A stretch of 62,874 nucleotides of DNA from Spirochaetales bacterium (lineage in GTDB: Bacteria; Spirochaetota; Spirochaetia; SZUA-6; DRHE01), in assembly GCA_030615505.1 (NCBI GenBank), contig JAUWZD010000010.1, positions 1 to 62,874 of the forward strand, read 5' to 3'. The notes under the pieces were generated by a model. The model worked only from the letters and a program-made list of their open reading frames with translations, was not told the DNA's origin and searched no databases. This document shows positions 42,793 to 52,721 of the stretch, one piece after another; position 1 is the first letter of the stretch, and each line of letters opens with the position of its first letter. The translations under genes were made by a program, and so were the position numbers.

Positions 42793-44148
42793 ATGAAAAT
42801 CAATAGCTTTTTTCAGTGTAAAGTTTGCCAGCATCATGAACCGAAATGGCTTGGGCGATGTCCTGAGTGCGGCAGCTGGAACAGCTTAGAGGAGAAATCT
42901 AAAGATTCAAAAAAAACAGCGCCCGGAAAGACTGAAGGAATTATTCCGGTTCCCCTGGATTCTATTGAGATCCGGGAGGGCTTGAGATTTGATTCCGGCT
43001 TAATTGAAGTGAACCGTGTGCTGGGCGGCGGCATTATGAAAGGCTCGGCAATACTTGTCGGGGGTGAGCCCGGAATCGGTAAATCAACGCTTATGCTGCA
43101 GCTGGTTGGAGGGATCAAGACAAAAGGGCGTATCCTCTATGTATCAGGCGAGGAGTCTCCCGGCCAGTTGAGGATGAGAGCGGACAGGTTAGAAATTCAC
43201 AGTGAGAAGATCGAGGTCTTTTCCGGAACCGAAATGGCTTCTCTTTTACAATTCTGTAATCAGATCAGACCTGTAATTATTGTAGTCGATTCTATTCAGA
43301 CAGTTCATTCAAGTGATATTGGAAGCATCCCCGGCACGGTTAATCAGTTAAAGCTGTGCAGCCAGGAGCTGATTGATTGGGTTAAATCCAGAGATTCAGT
43401 CCTCTTTCTAATCGGTCATGTTACTAAAGAAGGATTCATTGCAGGACCAAAAGTTATTGAACATATGGTAGATACGGTACTTTATTTTGATACGGGCAGC
43501 TCAGAGATTCGCATCTTAAGGGCTGTGAAAAACCGCTTCGGACCCATCGATGAAATCGGGATCTTTAAGATGACTGATAAAGGATTAGTACAGGTTAAAG
43601 ACACGGCTGATCTCTTCCTTACACACCGAAAGAAAGCGCCGCCCCCAGGTGTAGCCGTTGCCCCGGTCTATGAGGGCTCCAGGGTGCTCTTAGTGGAGAT
43701 TCAGAGCCTTGTAGTACCGGCCAAAGGGGGAATATCCAGGGTCTTTTCTGATCGAATAGATGCAGGGAGAGTTTCCAGGATTGCTGCGGTTTTGGAAAAA
43801 CATCTTAAAATACGTTTTTCAGATCAGGATATCTATGTCAATGTGGGAGGTGGAATTAGGATCAGTGAGGTAGGAATTGAATTGCCCTTAAGCATGGCTC
43901 TTTACTCAGCCAGGGTAAACCAGCCGATACCCGGGCTGACTGCAGTCCTTGGCGAGGTGAGCCTGGCCGGAGAAATACGCCCGGTGTCTCACCATGAAAA
44001 AAGAGTTAAAGCTGCAGCAAAGATGGGATATGAAAGGCTGATTCATCCCGAAGCCGACTGCCCGGAGGGCTTAGAGGAGGATTTATGCTTTTCAGTATCC
44101 ACGATTAATGAGGCTGTTCGCACCTGTTTTATGTCTGAAGCAAGCTAG
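42793..44148 (+). CDS. radA: DNA repair protein RadA
   Basis: A 451-residue RadA/Sms, a DnaB-type branch-migration helicase in recombinational repair. It has the N-terminal four-cysteine zinc finger (CKVC...CPEC), Walker A GGEPGIGKST, the RadA-specific KNRFG motif (RAVKNRFGPIDEIG), and a C-terminal Lon-protease-like domain (VNVGGGIRISEVGIEL, LSLAGEIRPV). Length is normal. It is divergent from the 605-aa gene. Confidence 0.96.
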   Translation: MKINSFFQCKVCQHHEPKWLGRCPECGSWNSLEEKSKDSKKTAPGKTEGIIPVPLDSIEIREGLRFDSGLIEVNRVLGGGIMKGSAILVGGEPGIGKSTLMLQLVGGIKTKGRILYVSGEESPGQLRMRADRLEIHSEKIEVFSGTEMASLLQFCNQIRPVIIVVDSIQTVHSSDIGSIPGTVNQLKLCSQELIDWVKSRDSVLFLIGHVTKEGFIAGPKVIEHMVDTVLYFDTGSSEIRILRAVKNRFGPIDEIGIFKMTDKGLVQVKDTADLFLTHRKKAPPPGVAVAPVYEGSRVLLVEIQSLVVPAKGGISRVFSDRIDAGRVSRIAAVLEKHLKIRFSDQDIYVNVGGGIRISEVGIELPLSMALYSARVNQPIPGLTAVLGEVSLAGEIRPVSHHEKRVKAAAKMGYERLIHPEADCPEGLEEDLCFSVSTINEAVRTCFMSEAS

Positions 44149-44190
44149 TGAAAACAGTGAGTTGTTTGGGCTAAACTGGCATTTTATGTT

Positions 44191-44256
44191 ATGGCTGTAA
44201 TAGATTTTCACACCCATGCATTTCTCAAGGTCCTGGCCGAGCGTGTAAATGTATGA
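44191..44256 (+). pseudogene. 5' stub of an amidohydrolase-like gene
   Basis: A 21-codon frame beginning MAVIDFHTHAFLKVLAERV matches the start of metal-dependent amidohydrolases (IDFHTH metal motif, then LAERA) but ends at TGA 44254-44256, overlapping the next gene's ATG (ATGA). The remainder of the enzyme is absent. It is either a deletion remnant or now serves as a leader that couples translation to the fusion gene. Confidence 0.65.
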
Positions 44257-45851
44257 AAAAACTGCTTATTGCACTGATTTTCGTATCTATTAATAACAGC
44301 GGTCTCTGGTGTACAAATGACGATTCCCCTGATAGAAGTATTCTTATTCTTTTTGACCTCTCCCATAGTATGGAGCTAAAGGATCAGGAAACAGGGAAAC
44401 AAAGGCTCGATCAGGCTTTAAACATGGCAGTGAGTATTACAAAGAATCCCTTAGAAACAACCCTCCGCACGGGTCTCAGGCTCATCTTCTGGATTTTTCT
44501 GATCACTTTTTTCATTCTGTGCACCGTATTTCTAAAATCAGTATTGAAATGGCGGGCAGGTGTACTAAAAGCAAGAATCCCTGTGAAGAAGATGTATTTT
44601 CTAAAGCTGCATATTCGCAGGCTCACGGACGGTAAGGACATCATGTGCAATTTCGATTATTTACCGGTAACCGTAGGTCCGAGCAGCAGGGCGGATGTTC
44701 TTCTTCCTACGAAGAATCGTTTGCAGTTTACCATCGATCTCAAGAATGAAGAGCCATATTTTTCTTCCCGTTCCATGATCATTATCAACGGGGTAGCCAG
44801 GAGAGAAAAGAGATTAAAGAAAGATGACTACCTGTTGTTCGGAAAATATCGTGTATTTTTCAGAGGACTATCAATAGCAGAGACTCCCAGGTATGTTCAC
44901 CCAAAACCATCTTTCGTCTTTCAACTGCCCGCACTTATTGTCTTTTTTGCCCTGGCACTGGCTGCCGGAGTGCCCAGGACAGATGTCCGGGAAACCCTTC
45001 CAGCCATAACAAATGTAATGAGGCTGCCTGATATAAAACGGTCTAAAACGATGATCATAGAACCGGGAATGAGGGCTGATTTCTTTAAAGCGGATATTCT
45101 ATTTATTCACGCTCATCCGGATGACGAGAGCCTGGATTTCGGCGCTCTTATGGCAAGAGCATACAGGGGAGGGAAAAGAACGGTTACCATTTTATTTACC
45201 GACGGCGAAGCGGGAATTGATCAGTACCCGGGAAGAAGGGTTGGGGAGAATTATCCTGCTTATCGTCTTAAAGGCTCCCGCTTAGCCGAAGTACGTATTC
45301 AGGAGGCCGGGCATGCCCTGTCCATTTTAGGGTCAGAGGTCTATATAAGACTGGGCTTGAGAAACAATCCCTATAACAGCCTCCGGGATGTGCTTTCTCT
45401 TAAGGAAGTTATCCGGCGCTGGGGAGGAGAGAGTAAAAACGTAGAAACCCTGGTAGAACTGCTTAAAGGGTTCAGACCGGATATTGTAATCTCACCTGAT
45501 GACCACTCAGATGCCTTTGAGCATTTTGAGCATGAGGCGGTGGGTTATATTGTTAAACGGGCTTTAACTGTCTTAAGGGAGAGAGGCCATTATTTTGTGA
45601 AGGGACACCTTGTCTCAGTGGATCCGCTTCAGAAGGACAGGTATAAGGAGGTACTGGGCATAAACGCCATGGAGAGGGTTCCCTATTCCGGACTGACCTT
45701 TAGAGCCATTCAGGCCCTGGCCCTGAAGGAGCATATTACCCAGAGGGATGCTTCCGTGGTAGGACTTGAAAGGCTCCCTAATTTTAAGTATGAATACTAC
45801 CATAAAATAAGGTGGGCCTTCGATCAGCCGGTTCAGGAATATTTCAAATAG
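44253..45851 (+). CDS. Fusion protein: truncated VWA, FHA-like and PIG-L/LmbE deacetylase domains
   Basis: A 532-residue multi-domain protein. Residues 1-20 are a signal sequence; ILILFDLSHSMELKD near 31-45 is the first strand and MIDAS start (DLSHS) of a VWA domain that then breaks off after one helix. A membrane helix (76-95) is followed by an FHA-like beta domain (VTVGPSSRADVLLP near 141-154, ending LFGKYRVFFRG), a second membrane helix (230-247) and a PIG-L/LmbE-type domain: IHAHPDDESLDFG near 287-299, ILFTDGEAG, and FEHFEHEAVG for zinc binding. PIG-L enzymes deacetylate N-acetylglucosaminyl groups. Its final 8 bp overlap the convergent cNMP gene. Confidence 0.8.
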   Translation: MKKLLIALIFVSINNSGLWCTNDDSPDRSILILFDLSHSMELKDQETGKQRLDQALNMAVSITKNPLETTLRTGLRLIFWIFLITFFILCTVFLKSVLKWRAGVLKARIPVKKMYFLKLHIRRLTDGKDIMCNFDYLPVTVGPSSRADVLLPTKNRLQFTIDLKNEEPYFSSRSMIIINGVARREKRLKKDDYLLFGKYRVFFRGLSIAETPRYVHPKPSFVFQLPALIVFFALALAAGVPRTDVRETLPAITNVMRLPDIKRSKTMIIEPGMRADFFKADILFIHAHPDDESLDFGALMARAYRGGKRTVTILFTDGEAGIDQYPGRRVGENYPAYRLKGSRLAEVRIQEAGHALSILGSEVYIRLGLRNNPYNSLRDVLSLKEVIRRWGGESKNVETLVELLKGFRPDIVISPDDHSDAFEHFEHEAVGYIVKRALTVLRERGHYFVKGHLVSVDPLQKDRYKEVLGINAMERVPYSGLTFRAIQALALKEHITQRDASVVGLERLPNFKYEYYHKIRWAFDQPVQEYFK

Positions 45852-47136
45852 GTGCTCCCTGCTTTACTGCAAGTTCGTTCAGCCTCTCCAGGCGCTGGGC
45901 TAATAAACGGGCGAGAAAAAAACCGTAGTGCGGGTTTTCCTTTATGGAGTTTATAAAGGCTTCTTTAGAAATCTTTATCAGCACCCCTCTGCCTACCGAA
46001 CGTACAGTAGCGGATCGACGGTTATTGAGCAGGAAGGACATCTCGCCTAAGAAGATGTCGTCCGGTGTTAGGGTAGAAACCCTTTTTCCTTTAGTAAGAA
46101 TATCGAATTTACCTGATACAATATAGTAGAGGTGACTCGATTTATCCCCCTGGTTGAATACAACTTCCTGATCCTGGAAGACTAACTCTTCCATATCGGT
46201 AAAAACCTCCGGAATCACATTACTCTCTTTGTCCTTATGCTCTATTTCGAAGATAACTTCGTTCCCCTTTTCATTATAGCTTAAGCTGGACATATATAAT
46301 GAAGCTATGGAGATGCCCCGTCCATGCGATTCCTCAAGCCCTTCGGCTCCTGTCTGAGTCTGATAGGCGCGCCAGTCGAATCCTTCGCCCTCATCCCGTA
46401 TCGTAAACGAGGATTTTTTTGGAGTGATCCAGTAATTCATGTACACCTTTTTTTTAGCTATTTTAGGATTCTTATTCTTTTCCCTCATAAGATCCAGTAT
46501 GTCTCTGCCGAGGGCCTGCCACTCAGTTTTTTCCTGGTAATTGATCCGGCAGTTGCCGTGCTCTATGGCATTGATCAGCAGTTCCATCACGGCTAAATGA
46601 AAGGATTCCTTTTCATCGTGGTTAAGCAGATTAGAGTTATAGAGAAAATTGGCTAACAGGTTGGAGTATGTAGTCATATCAAAGGGGTCATTAGCCATCA
46701 CAAATGATCCAGAGAAGTTAGATTGAAGCAGGCTGTGAATATCCCGCTGAAAAAGGATAGCCCGGTTCTGATTCAGTATGCGAAGCAGACGTGGGAAGTA
46801 GAAATCGAATTCCCCCCGAATGATCAGTGCCAGGATATTCACATTCTGGAAATCTTTGAGCAGTTCCTTCTCATTCTTCCTATCATGGATCAGTATTATT
46901 GACCCGTAATGCAGCCAGGGGTCTTTGCTCATTACTTCGATTATGGGATCAATCTTGATATACCTATCCTCACAGTTAAAAATATCTATCTCAGGGAGTT
47001 CGTATTTCAAGTACTGTAATATCAGGTTTTTATCGCGCAGATAGACGGGGGTAAATTCATCTCTAAATTCCATACAATGCTGGAGAATAGAGCTGTTCAG
47101 GCTGTCATCAGTACTGAAGACTGCAATATTTCCCAT
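45844..47136 (-). CDS. RsbW-type HATPase with C-terminal cNMP-binding domain
   Basis: A 430-residue protein. Residues 1-125 look like a degenerate receiver-type fold without a clear phospho-acceptor. Residues 155-300 are a HATPase_c_2/RsbW-like kinase domain with N box ELLINAIEHGN, G1 box DEGEGFDW and G2 box GRGISIASLY. Residues 308-425 are a cyclic-nucleotide-binding domain (ELVFQDQEVVFNQGDKSS; FLGEMSFLLNNRRSATVRSV). It closes an operon that begins with a class III cyclase. cAMP control of an anti-sigma-type kinase is inferred. Confidence 0.85.
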   Translation of the reverse strand: MGNIAVFSTDDSLNSSILQHCMEFRDEFTPVYLRDKNLILQYLKYELPEIDIFNCEDRYIKIDPIIEVMSKDPWLHYGSIILIHDRKNEKELLKDFQNVNILALIIRGEFDFYFPRLLRILNQNRAILFQRDIHSLLQSNFSGSFVMANDPFDMTTYSNLLANFLYNSNLLNHDEKESFHLAVMELLINAIEHGNCRINYQEKTEWQALGRDILDLMREKNKNPKIAKKKVYMNYWITPKKSSFTIRDEGEGFDWRAYQTQTGAEGLEESHGRGISIASLYMSSLSYNEKGNEVIFEIEHKDKESNVIPEVFTDMEELVFQDQEVVFNQGDKSSHLYYIVSGKFDILTKGKRVSTLTPDDIFLGEMSFLLNNRRSATVRSVGRGVLIKISKEAFINSIKENPHYGFFLARLLAQRLERLNELAVKQGAPI

Positions 47137-47202
47137 TTTTTACATCATCCCGATCGAGCCGGATAGACTTTGATTCTGTCTTCACTTCACTTCACTGGAC
47201 CA

Positions 47203-49779
47203 TCACAGAGATTTTGCTTTAATTCTCTCCATGGCCCAAAGGGTATACTTTCTTACCTTCTTATCAGGATCGTTTTCCAGAGCCTGAAGGATCTCGTTAC
47301 CCTCTTTTGTTTCCAGCTTTTCTAAAGCCTTAATTACCCTGACCCTTACCTCCTCAGCAGGGTCCCGGGCGGCTAAAACCATTCCCCGAAAGGCTGAACG
47401 GGTTCCCACTAAAGAGAGGAACTCAGCCGCATTCTGCCTTACTTCCGGGTCCCGGTGAGAGAGCTTTCTGATTTTGTATTCCACATGACCGGTAGCTTCC
47501 AGAATCTCTGCTAAAAATGGTTTCAGGGAGGGTATGTCTTCCCTTAACAGCTCTACCATGGCCTGTTCTCCGTATTCCTTTTTTTCTTTAAACACTAAAG
47601 TAATCTTATCACGCAAGGCAGGAGAGGCGTCTTTAAAGTTTTCCACCATGCAGGCGATTTCTTTTTTATCACCCTTCCTCGCAAGAGCGAGGACAATTTT
47701 ATCGACCAATTCTTCCTCTTTTTCCAGCCTTTCAATAAGTATGTCTATTGAGGTTAATGAGGGTGAAACCCCTAAGCCCTGAATGGCAGCAGTTTTTACA
47801 GATTCAATTTCATTATCTTCGAAGAGAAGCGCCTTTAGATGGCTCAATGATTCATCAGAGCCGTAAGAGCCGAAGGCTTTGGCTACTTCTTGCCGAACTC
47901 TGTCCACCGGGTCCCTGAGCATGGATACAGCCTGATTTAAGGAACGATAATCCTGAAATTCCACTAAGGACCAGACAGAGGCAATCCGCACATCCGGGTC
48001 GGCATCCTTTAAGGATTTTCGAATCGCTTTAAGAAAATCCTTTTCTTCGGTAGCTGCCAAAGAAGCAATAAGTGCGGCCCTTACCTTCGCATCAGAGGAT
48101 TCTAAGAGCTTGGTGACCTTCTCGTTGAACTGGTCAGTGGGAAACTGGGATAAAACCCTGGTGAATTCCTTGGCTTCTTCTACGGGCAGTACAGGAAGGT
48201 TTTCCAAAATAGTCTGAAGACAGTAGAGCATTCCCATTTCTCCAAGGAGCTTTACCGCCTCAATCCGCACCGGGTGAGGATAAGCCGTCCTGTCTGATTT
48301 AAGGATTTTAAAGATCTGCTGCAGGACCAGGGGCTGGGATATTCTCTTCAAGGTTCCCCGCAGGGCATCCTTGGCCGGAAAATCAGGATCTTTAAGGAAT
48401 GAGAGCAGAGTTTCTGTATAGAAGAAATCTCCACGCTCAGGAAGGGCGGTGATGACCAGGTTCATGAGCTTCTCATCATCTTTCCACTTTAAAAGCTCCC
48501 GGTCTAAAAGTTTCAGAGATTCCTCTGAGCCTCTCTTAGAAACGCAGTTCGTCGTGGCCTGGTAGATCTTGAAGAGATTTTCCTCATTGTTAAATTGGGG
48601 AAATACCTTTTTTGCCAGAGTGTGGATGTGTGCCCTTTCTCCGGTTTTGGAGAGAATTCGGGCACAGATAAGCAGCGTGGCGGGATTATTGGTCTCCCTT
48701 ATGGCGGAGAGAAAGGAGGTAATGTTCACCTGGCTTGCTTTATCGAGAAGCTTATAGTTTCTCTCAAGTGTCTCCTTATCGCCTAAATCCACATCCAGAC
48801 AGAGACGCTTTAGTGTGCCGCACTGCGCCAAATAATTAGCCGCTGCAAAGCGAAGCTCGAGATTGTTAGTGTTTAAAAAGCTCAAGGCTGTGCTTTCATC
48901 TTCCTTGGAGCCGGTATCGAGCAGCTCAAGCACGTGGAATATCTCGTCTTCATTCAGCTTCTCCGGATCAAGTGTATAGAGATCTGAAAAGTCCTGCTGG
49001 ATTCTCTGCCAGGCTGTCTGCCGCACCTCGAAAACCGGGTCATTCAGTGCCAGCTTTATTAGTTCGTTGTAGAATTTTTCCCTCTGTCCCGGGTTGAACT
49101 CAGAAGCTACAGTCTTCCTGACCAGGGGATGAGGATCTGATAGGGCATCCCAGAGAGCCCGTGTGGAGCGATCCTCATGATCATAGAGTAGGATCTTGAT
49201 CGCGAAGTATCTAACGGGCCATTCAGGATCGCCGGTCATTTCCCGGATTTCCGAAAGCTTTTCCCGGAAAATCTCATAGGCATCCTGACCGCCGAAAGGC
49301 TCGCCGATACCGGCTAAGGCCAACCTGCGCATGTACAGAAAATCCTTGCTTTCCTCGAGCCAGGATATTAATAGCGGTGCCAGATTTTTTTTCTCTAAAC
49401 TGATTAAAAAGCATTTAAACAGGCCTTTCTTTGGGGCATACTCTAAAACCCGCTGGAAATCCTTCTTTCTCTTTTTTATGCCCAGATTCGTTACCCAGAT
49501 ATCATCAATACCGGTTAGAGATATAATTTCAGAGCCTATCTTTTGAGCATATTTTTCTATTTTCCCGGATTTTCTCTGCAGAGACTCAAGGCCATATTTC
49601 TTTTTAAACAGAGATTTGAACTTGTCGGGATCCTGGTGGAGCTTTTTAAGGTTCTTATTAAAGCGGGCCCTGCCTAAGAAGAAGCATAGTATAAGGGTAA
49701 GGACAGCAATAATGACGACCGGTACGCCTATTAAAAGCTCAAGCGGAACCGTCTCGAAGAATGTTCTTATACTTTCCAT
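47203..49779 (-). CDS. Membrane-anchored HEAT-repeat protein
   Basis: An 858-residue protein with one N-terminal membrane helix (residues 12-35), then an almost continuous array of HEAT-type helical repeats, for example DPHPLVRKTVASEF, SDAKVRAALIASLA, DADPDVRIASVWSL, DPVDRVRQEVAKAFG and DPAEEVRVRVIKALE. AAGGAG precedes the ATG by 6 bases. HEAT arrays are scaffolds for protein complexes. It lies between the cyclase and HATPase/cNMP genes and may organise them at the membrane. Confidence 0.85.
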   Translation of the reverse strand: MESIRTFFETVPLELLIGVPVVIIAVLTLILCFFLGRARFNKNLKKLHQDPDKFKSLFKKKYGLESLQRKSGKIEKYAQKIGSEIISLTGIDDIWVTNLGIKKRKKDFQRVLEYAPKKGLFKCFLISLEKKNLAPLLISWLEESKDFLYMRRLALAGIGEPFGGQDAYEIFREKLSEIREMTGDPEWPVRYFAIKILLYDHEDRSTRALWDALSDPHPLVRKTVASEFNPGQREKFYNELIKLALNDPVFEVRQTAWQRIQQDFSDLYTLDPEKLNEDEIFHVLELLDTGSKEDESTALSFLNTNNLELRFAAANYLAQCGTLKRLCLDVDLGDKETLERNYKLLDKASQVNITSFLSAIRETNNPATLLICARILSKTGERAHIHTLAKKVFPQFNNEENLFKIYQATTNCVSKRGSEESLKLLDRELLKWKDDEKLMNLVITALPERGDFFYTETLLSFLKDPDFPAKDALRGTLKRISQPLVLQQIFKILKSDRTAYPHPVRIEAVKLLGEMGMLYCLQTILENLPVLPVEEAKEFTRVLSQFPTDQFNEKVTKLLESSDAKVRAALIASLAATEEKDFLKAIRKSLKDADPDVRIASVWSLVEFQDYRSLNQAVSMLRDPVDRVRQEVAKAFGSYGSDESLSHLKALLFEDNEIESVKTAAIQGLGVSPSLTSIDILIERLEKEEELVDKIVLALARKGDKKEIACMVENFKDASPALRDKITLVFKEKKEYGEQAMVELLREDIPSLKPFLAEILEATGHVEYKIRKLSHRDPEVRQNAAEFLSLVGTRSAFRGMVLAARDPAEEVRVRVIKALEKLETKEGNEILQALENDPDKKVRKYTLWAMERIKAKSL

Positions 49780-49803
49780 AATGTCTCCTTATCTTTTGAC
49801 TTT

Positions 49804-51378
49804 TTATGAAACCCGTTTAAGCACTCTATAAATGGGAATGGGCTCGGATTTTCCTTTCACCTTGACCGGTGCCCTTTTTTCCAATTTAAAGTGATCAGCA
49901 ATATGGTCCCTTGTACTCTGAGTAATGATTATCTCGTCAGCCTCAGCGACCCCCTCTAAACGAGCTGCCACGTTTACAGTATCGCCGATTACTGTGTAGT
50001 TCATGCGCCTGTTGCTTCCCAGGTTCCCGGCAACGATCGACCCTGTATGCATACCGATCCCAATCTTCAGATTGGCCGCCTCACCGTGGAAAAAATGCCT
50101 CTGTTTTGATCTCACCAGATCCTGAATCTCCAGGGCGCAGGAGACAGCCTGGATGGCATCCTCTTCCACTGTTTGAAGGGGTACACCCCAGGCAGCCATA
50201 ATGCAGTCACCGATAAATTTGTCGATGTAGCCTTTATGTTTTATGACACTTTCAACAGCCTCACCGAAATACTCATTTAGCACCTCAATAATATATTCGG
50301 GATCCCTGCCCTCTGAAAAAGATGTATAGCCGCGGATATCAGCAAAAAAGATGGTGGCCTCTTTCTTATCTCCCCCAGGTTTGACTAAATGGGGAGTGTC
50401 GACCAACTGACTGACTATCTCGGCGGAGAGGTAACGGGAAAACATGTCTTTAATTATTCTTCTCTCTTCCACAACCTGTTTCATCCTTCCCTGGAGTTCT
50501 CTCTCCCTGGTTTGATCTGTAAATAAAAGGGTACTGCCCTCAAGCCTGCCCCTTTTCCCCATTAAAGGGGAGATATTAAGGGCAAAGTCCATATCCTTTT
50601 GCTGGGTGCGGTAGATGCCCTTGATGCCTAAGACCTCTTTTTTCTCATTGCGAGAGTCGTCTATCTCTTTGACAATTCTCCTTGCCAGGGAGTTCTTAAA
50701 AATACTGTCGATTTCACTTCCAATGTGGGATTCATTAAGATTGAGGCTCTCTGCGGCAGACCTGTTGAAATAGCGTATCTTGCCGCGCTCATCCGTGGTT
50801 ACCAGCAGATTGGTCATGGAAGAAAAAATGCCTTCCTGATACCGCTTAAGCTCTTCAATGCGCTTAAGATAATCTTTTAGCTCCTGGAAGAGCCTGGCAT
50901 TCTGTAGCATGCCTCCAGACAGTTTGGTAAAAGAATCTAAAAAGCGGAAATTCCTCCTCCCGTAATAAAAGGCTTTACTTTTATTAAGAATAAGTACGCC
51001 CAATTTAGCCGTCTGGGTGGAAAGCGGCAGGGCGATTCCACTGGCCATGTCGGGATGGAGTAATAATTCTATGAAAGGACTCTCCTTACGCTCAAGCAGC
51101 AGTACTGCTTCATCGCTTTCTTCAATAAATTCCATGAGTTCCGATTTAAAAGAGAAGGTTTCAGGCACCTGGAACTTTCCCCTGCGATAAATCAGCCTGA
51201 GATTGCTCTTTACCTGTTCCGGATCTTCGTGAAGATAGAGGCAGGCAATGTCGGATTTGGTAATATCCAGGCTTTGCTCAACAAGTACCGAGACCATGGG
51301 TTTGAAGCTGAGATCACGGGAAAGGATGGATCCGGCCCTTACAAGCTCATCTAATGTACTTTCTATTTTGACTTCCAT
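49804..51378 (-). CDS. Class III adenylate/guanylate cyclase with GAF and PAS domains
   Basis: A 524-residue cytosolic protein starting at the ATG with AGGAG 6 bases upstream; a longer frame begins at 51405. Residues 5-165 form a GAF-type domain, 185-300 a PAS domain (MTNLLVTTDERGKIRYFNRSA), then the catalytic domain: metal-binding FFADIRGYTSFSE, YIDKFIGDCIMAAWG with the Lys expected for ATP, and MNYTVIGDTVNVAARLE with the second purine-contacting region. These residues favour cAMP production. It is the first gene of the operon with the HEAT and HATPase/cNMP genes. Confidence 0.92.
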   Translation of the reverse strand: MEVKIESTLDELVRAGSILSRDLSFKPMVSVLVEQSLDITKSDIACLYLHEDPEQVKSNLRLIYRRGKFQVPETFSFKSELMEFIEESDEAVLLLERKESPFIELLLHPDMASGIALPLSTQTAKLGVLILNKSKAFYYGRRNFRFLDSFTKLSGGMLQNARLFQELKDYLKRIEELKRYQEGIFSSMTNLLVTTDERGKIRYFNRSAAESLNLNESHIGSEIDSIFKNSLARRIVKEIDDSRNEKKEVLGIKGIYRTQQKDMDFALNISPLMGKRGRLEGSTLLFTDQTRERELQGRMKQVVEERRIIKDMFSRYLSAEIVSQLVDTPHLVKPGGDKKEATIFFADIRGYTSFSEGRDPEYIIEVLNEYFGEAVESVIKHKGYIDKFIGDCIMAAWGVPLQTVEEDAIQAVSCALEIQDLVRSKQRHFFHGEAANLKIGIGMHTGSIVAGNLGSNRRMNYTVIGDTVNVAARLEGVAEADEIIITQSTRDHIADHFKLEKRAPVKVKGKSEPIPIYRVLKRVS

Positions 51379-51542
51379 CCAAGACTCCTGATCTATTATA
51401 TACAAATTATAGCATCTTTAATACTTTTTTTAATTCTTTTCTCCAAATTATTTTTTTTGGTGATAATTGATGTATACAGGCCTCGTCTGCATACACATGC
51501 CGTCCGGCTGTTGCAGGCTTGCCAGAGCCGGGGTGTGCGTAT

Positions 51543-52721
51543 ATGCTCATTAGCATGAGTAGCCTGGTATGGGTGGATTTGGATTCAAAGGCCCCGGACC
51601 ACAACTTGAGGGGTTTATCCCGGGGCGCTAAACAAGGAACACTTCTATGTGCTGTAATTAAGGCGAACGCCTACGGCCACGGCGTTGCTGAGATAGTAGG
51701 GATTCTGCCTTCGGCAGACTGGTTTGCCGTTAACTCGATTGAAGAGGGTTTGGAATTGCGGGCCATGAAAGTAGAAAAACCGATTCTTCTGCTCGGCTAT
51801 GTGCCCTTAAAAAGGCTACGTGAGGCTGTTGCCGCTGATCTTAGTCTGACACTTTACAATCGGGAAAGCCTGGAAACCCTGGCAAAGATTGGTCCTGTTA
51901 GCCGGACTACCGGATCTCGGGCAGCAGATGTTGGGGAAGCGCCTGCCAGGGTACATCTGAAGGTAGAAACAGGCACCGGGCGACAGGGAATCATGATTGA
52001 GGATTTAGAAAGCTTTGTACAGCAATTATTGAATACAAAGGGAGTTGTATTTGAGGGAATATCAACACATTTTTCCAATATAGAGGATACTCTCAACCAT
52101 GAGTTTGCTGAAGAACAGCTAAGTAGATTTCACGATGCATTGAATATTGTAAAACGCCTGAAAGTTAAAAACCTTATCGTTCATATGGCAAGTACTGCAG
52201 CCAGTATACTTTTTCCCAAAACACACTTTAACATGCTTCGGGCCGGCATAGGGATCTACGGCTTGTGGCCCTCCCGGGAAACCTACCTTTCAGCCCGCAT
52301 GGGACACAGCCGCGTTCCTGATCTTAAGCCCGTGCTCTCCTGGAAGACCAAAATTGTTCAGATCAAGATGCTGCCTGAAGGCCATTATGTTGGCTATGGA
52401 TGTACGTACAGAACAACCCGGCCTACTAAGCTTGCAGTGCTTCCCGTGGGGTATGCAGACGGATACGATAGGGCCCTAGGGAATACGGCCTACGTTTTAA
52501 TGCATGGTAAGCGGGCTCCTGTCATCGGCAGGGTATGCATGAATCTGACTATGGTTGATGTTACAGATATTCCAGATGTTAAACTGGAAGATGATGTGGT
52601 CCTGCTCGGTATGGATGGAGATGAAACAATTTCAGCGGAGCTCATGGCCTCCTGGGCAGGGACTATCAATTATGAAATTGTAACACGGATCAGCCCGATT
52701 ATTCAGCGAAGGGTCAAGTGA
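51543..52721 (+). CDS. alr: Alanine racemase
   Basis: A 392-residue PLP enzyme making D-alanine for peptidoglycan. The PLP lysine is in AVIKANAYGHG near residues 38-48; RAGIGIYGL, VGYGCTYRT, LPVGYADGYDR and GRVCMNLTMVDVTD (catalytic Tyr/cofactor regions) follow in the normal order. The ATG at 51543 has GGGGTG 7 bases upstream; an internal ATG at 51555 is almost equally likely. Confidence 0.95.
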   Translation: MLISMSSLVWVDLDSKAPDHNLRGLSRGAKQGTLLCAVIKANAYGHGVAEIVGILPSADWFAVNSIEEGLELRAMKVEKPILLLGYVPLKRLREAVAADLSLTLYNRESLETLAKIGPVSRTTGSRAADVGEAPARVHLKVETGTGRQGIMIEDLESFVQQLLNTKGVVFEGISTHFSNIEDTLNHEFAEEQLSRFHDALNIVKRLKVKNLIVHMASTAASILFPKTHFNMLRAGIGIYGLWPSRETYLSARMGHSRVPDLKPVLSWKTKIVQIKMLPEGHYVGYGCTYRTTRPTKLAVLPVGYADGYDRALGNTAYVLMHGKRAPVIGRVCMNLTMVDVTDIPDVKLEDDVVLLGMDGDETISAELMASWAGTINYEIVTRISPIIQRRVK

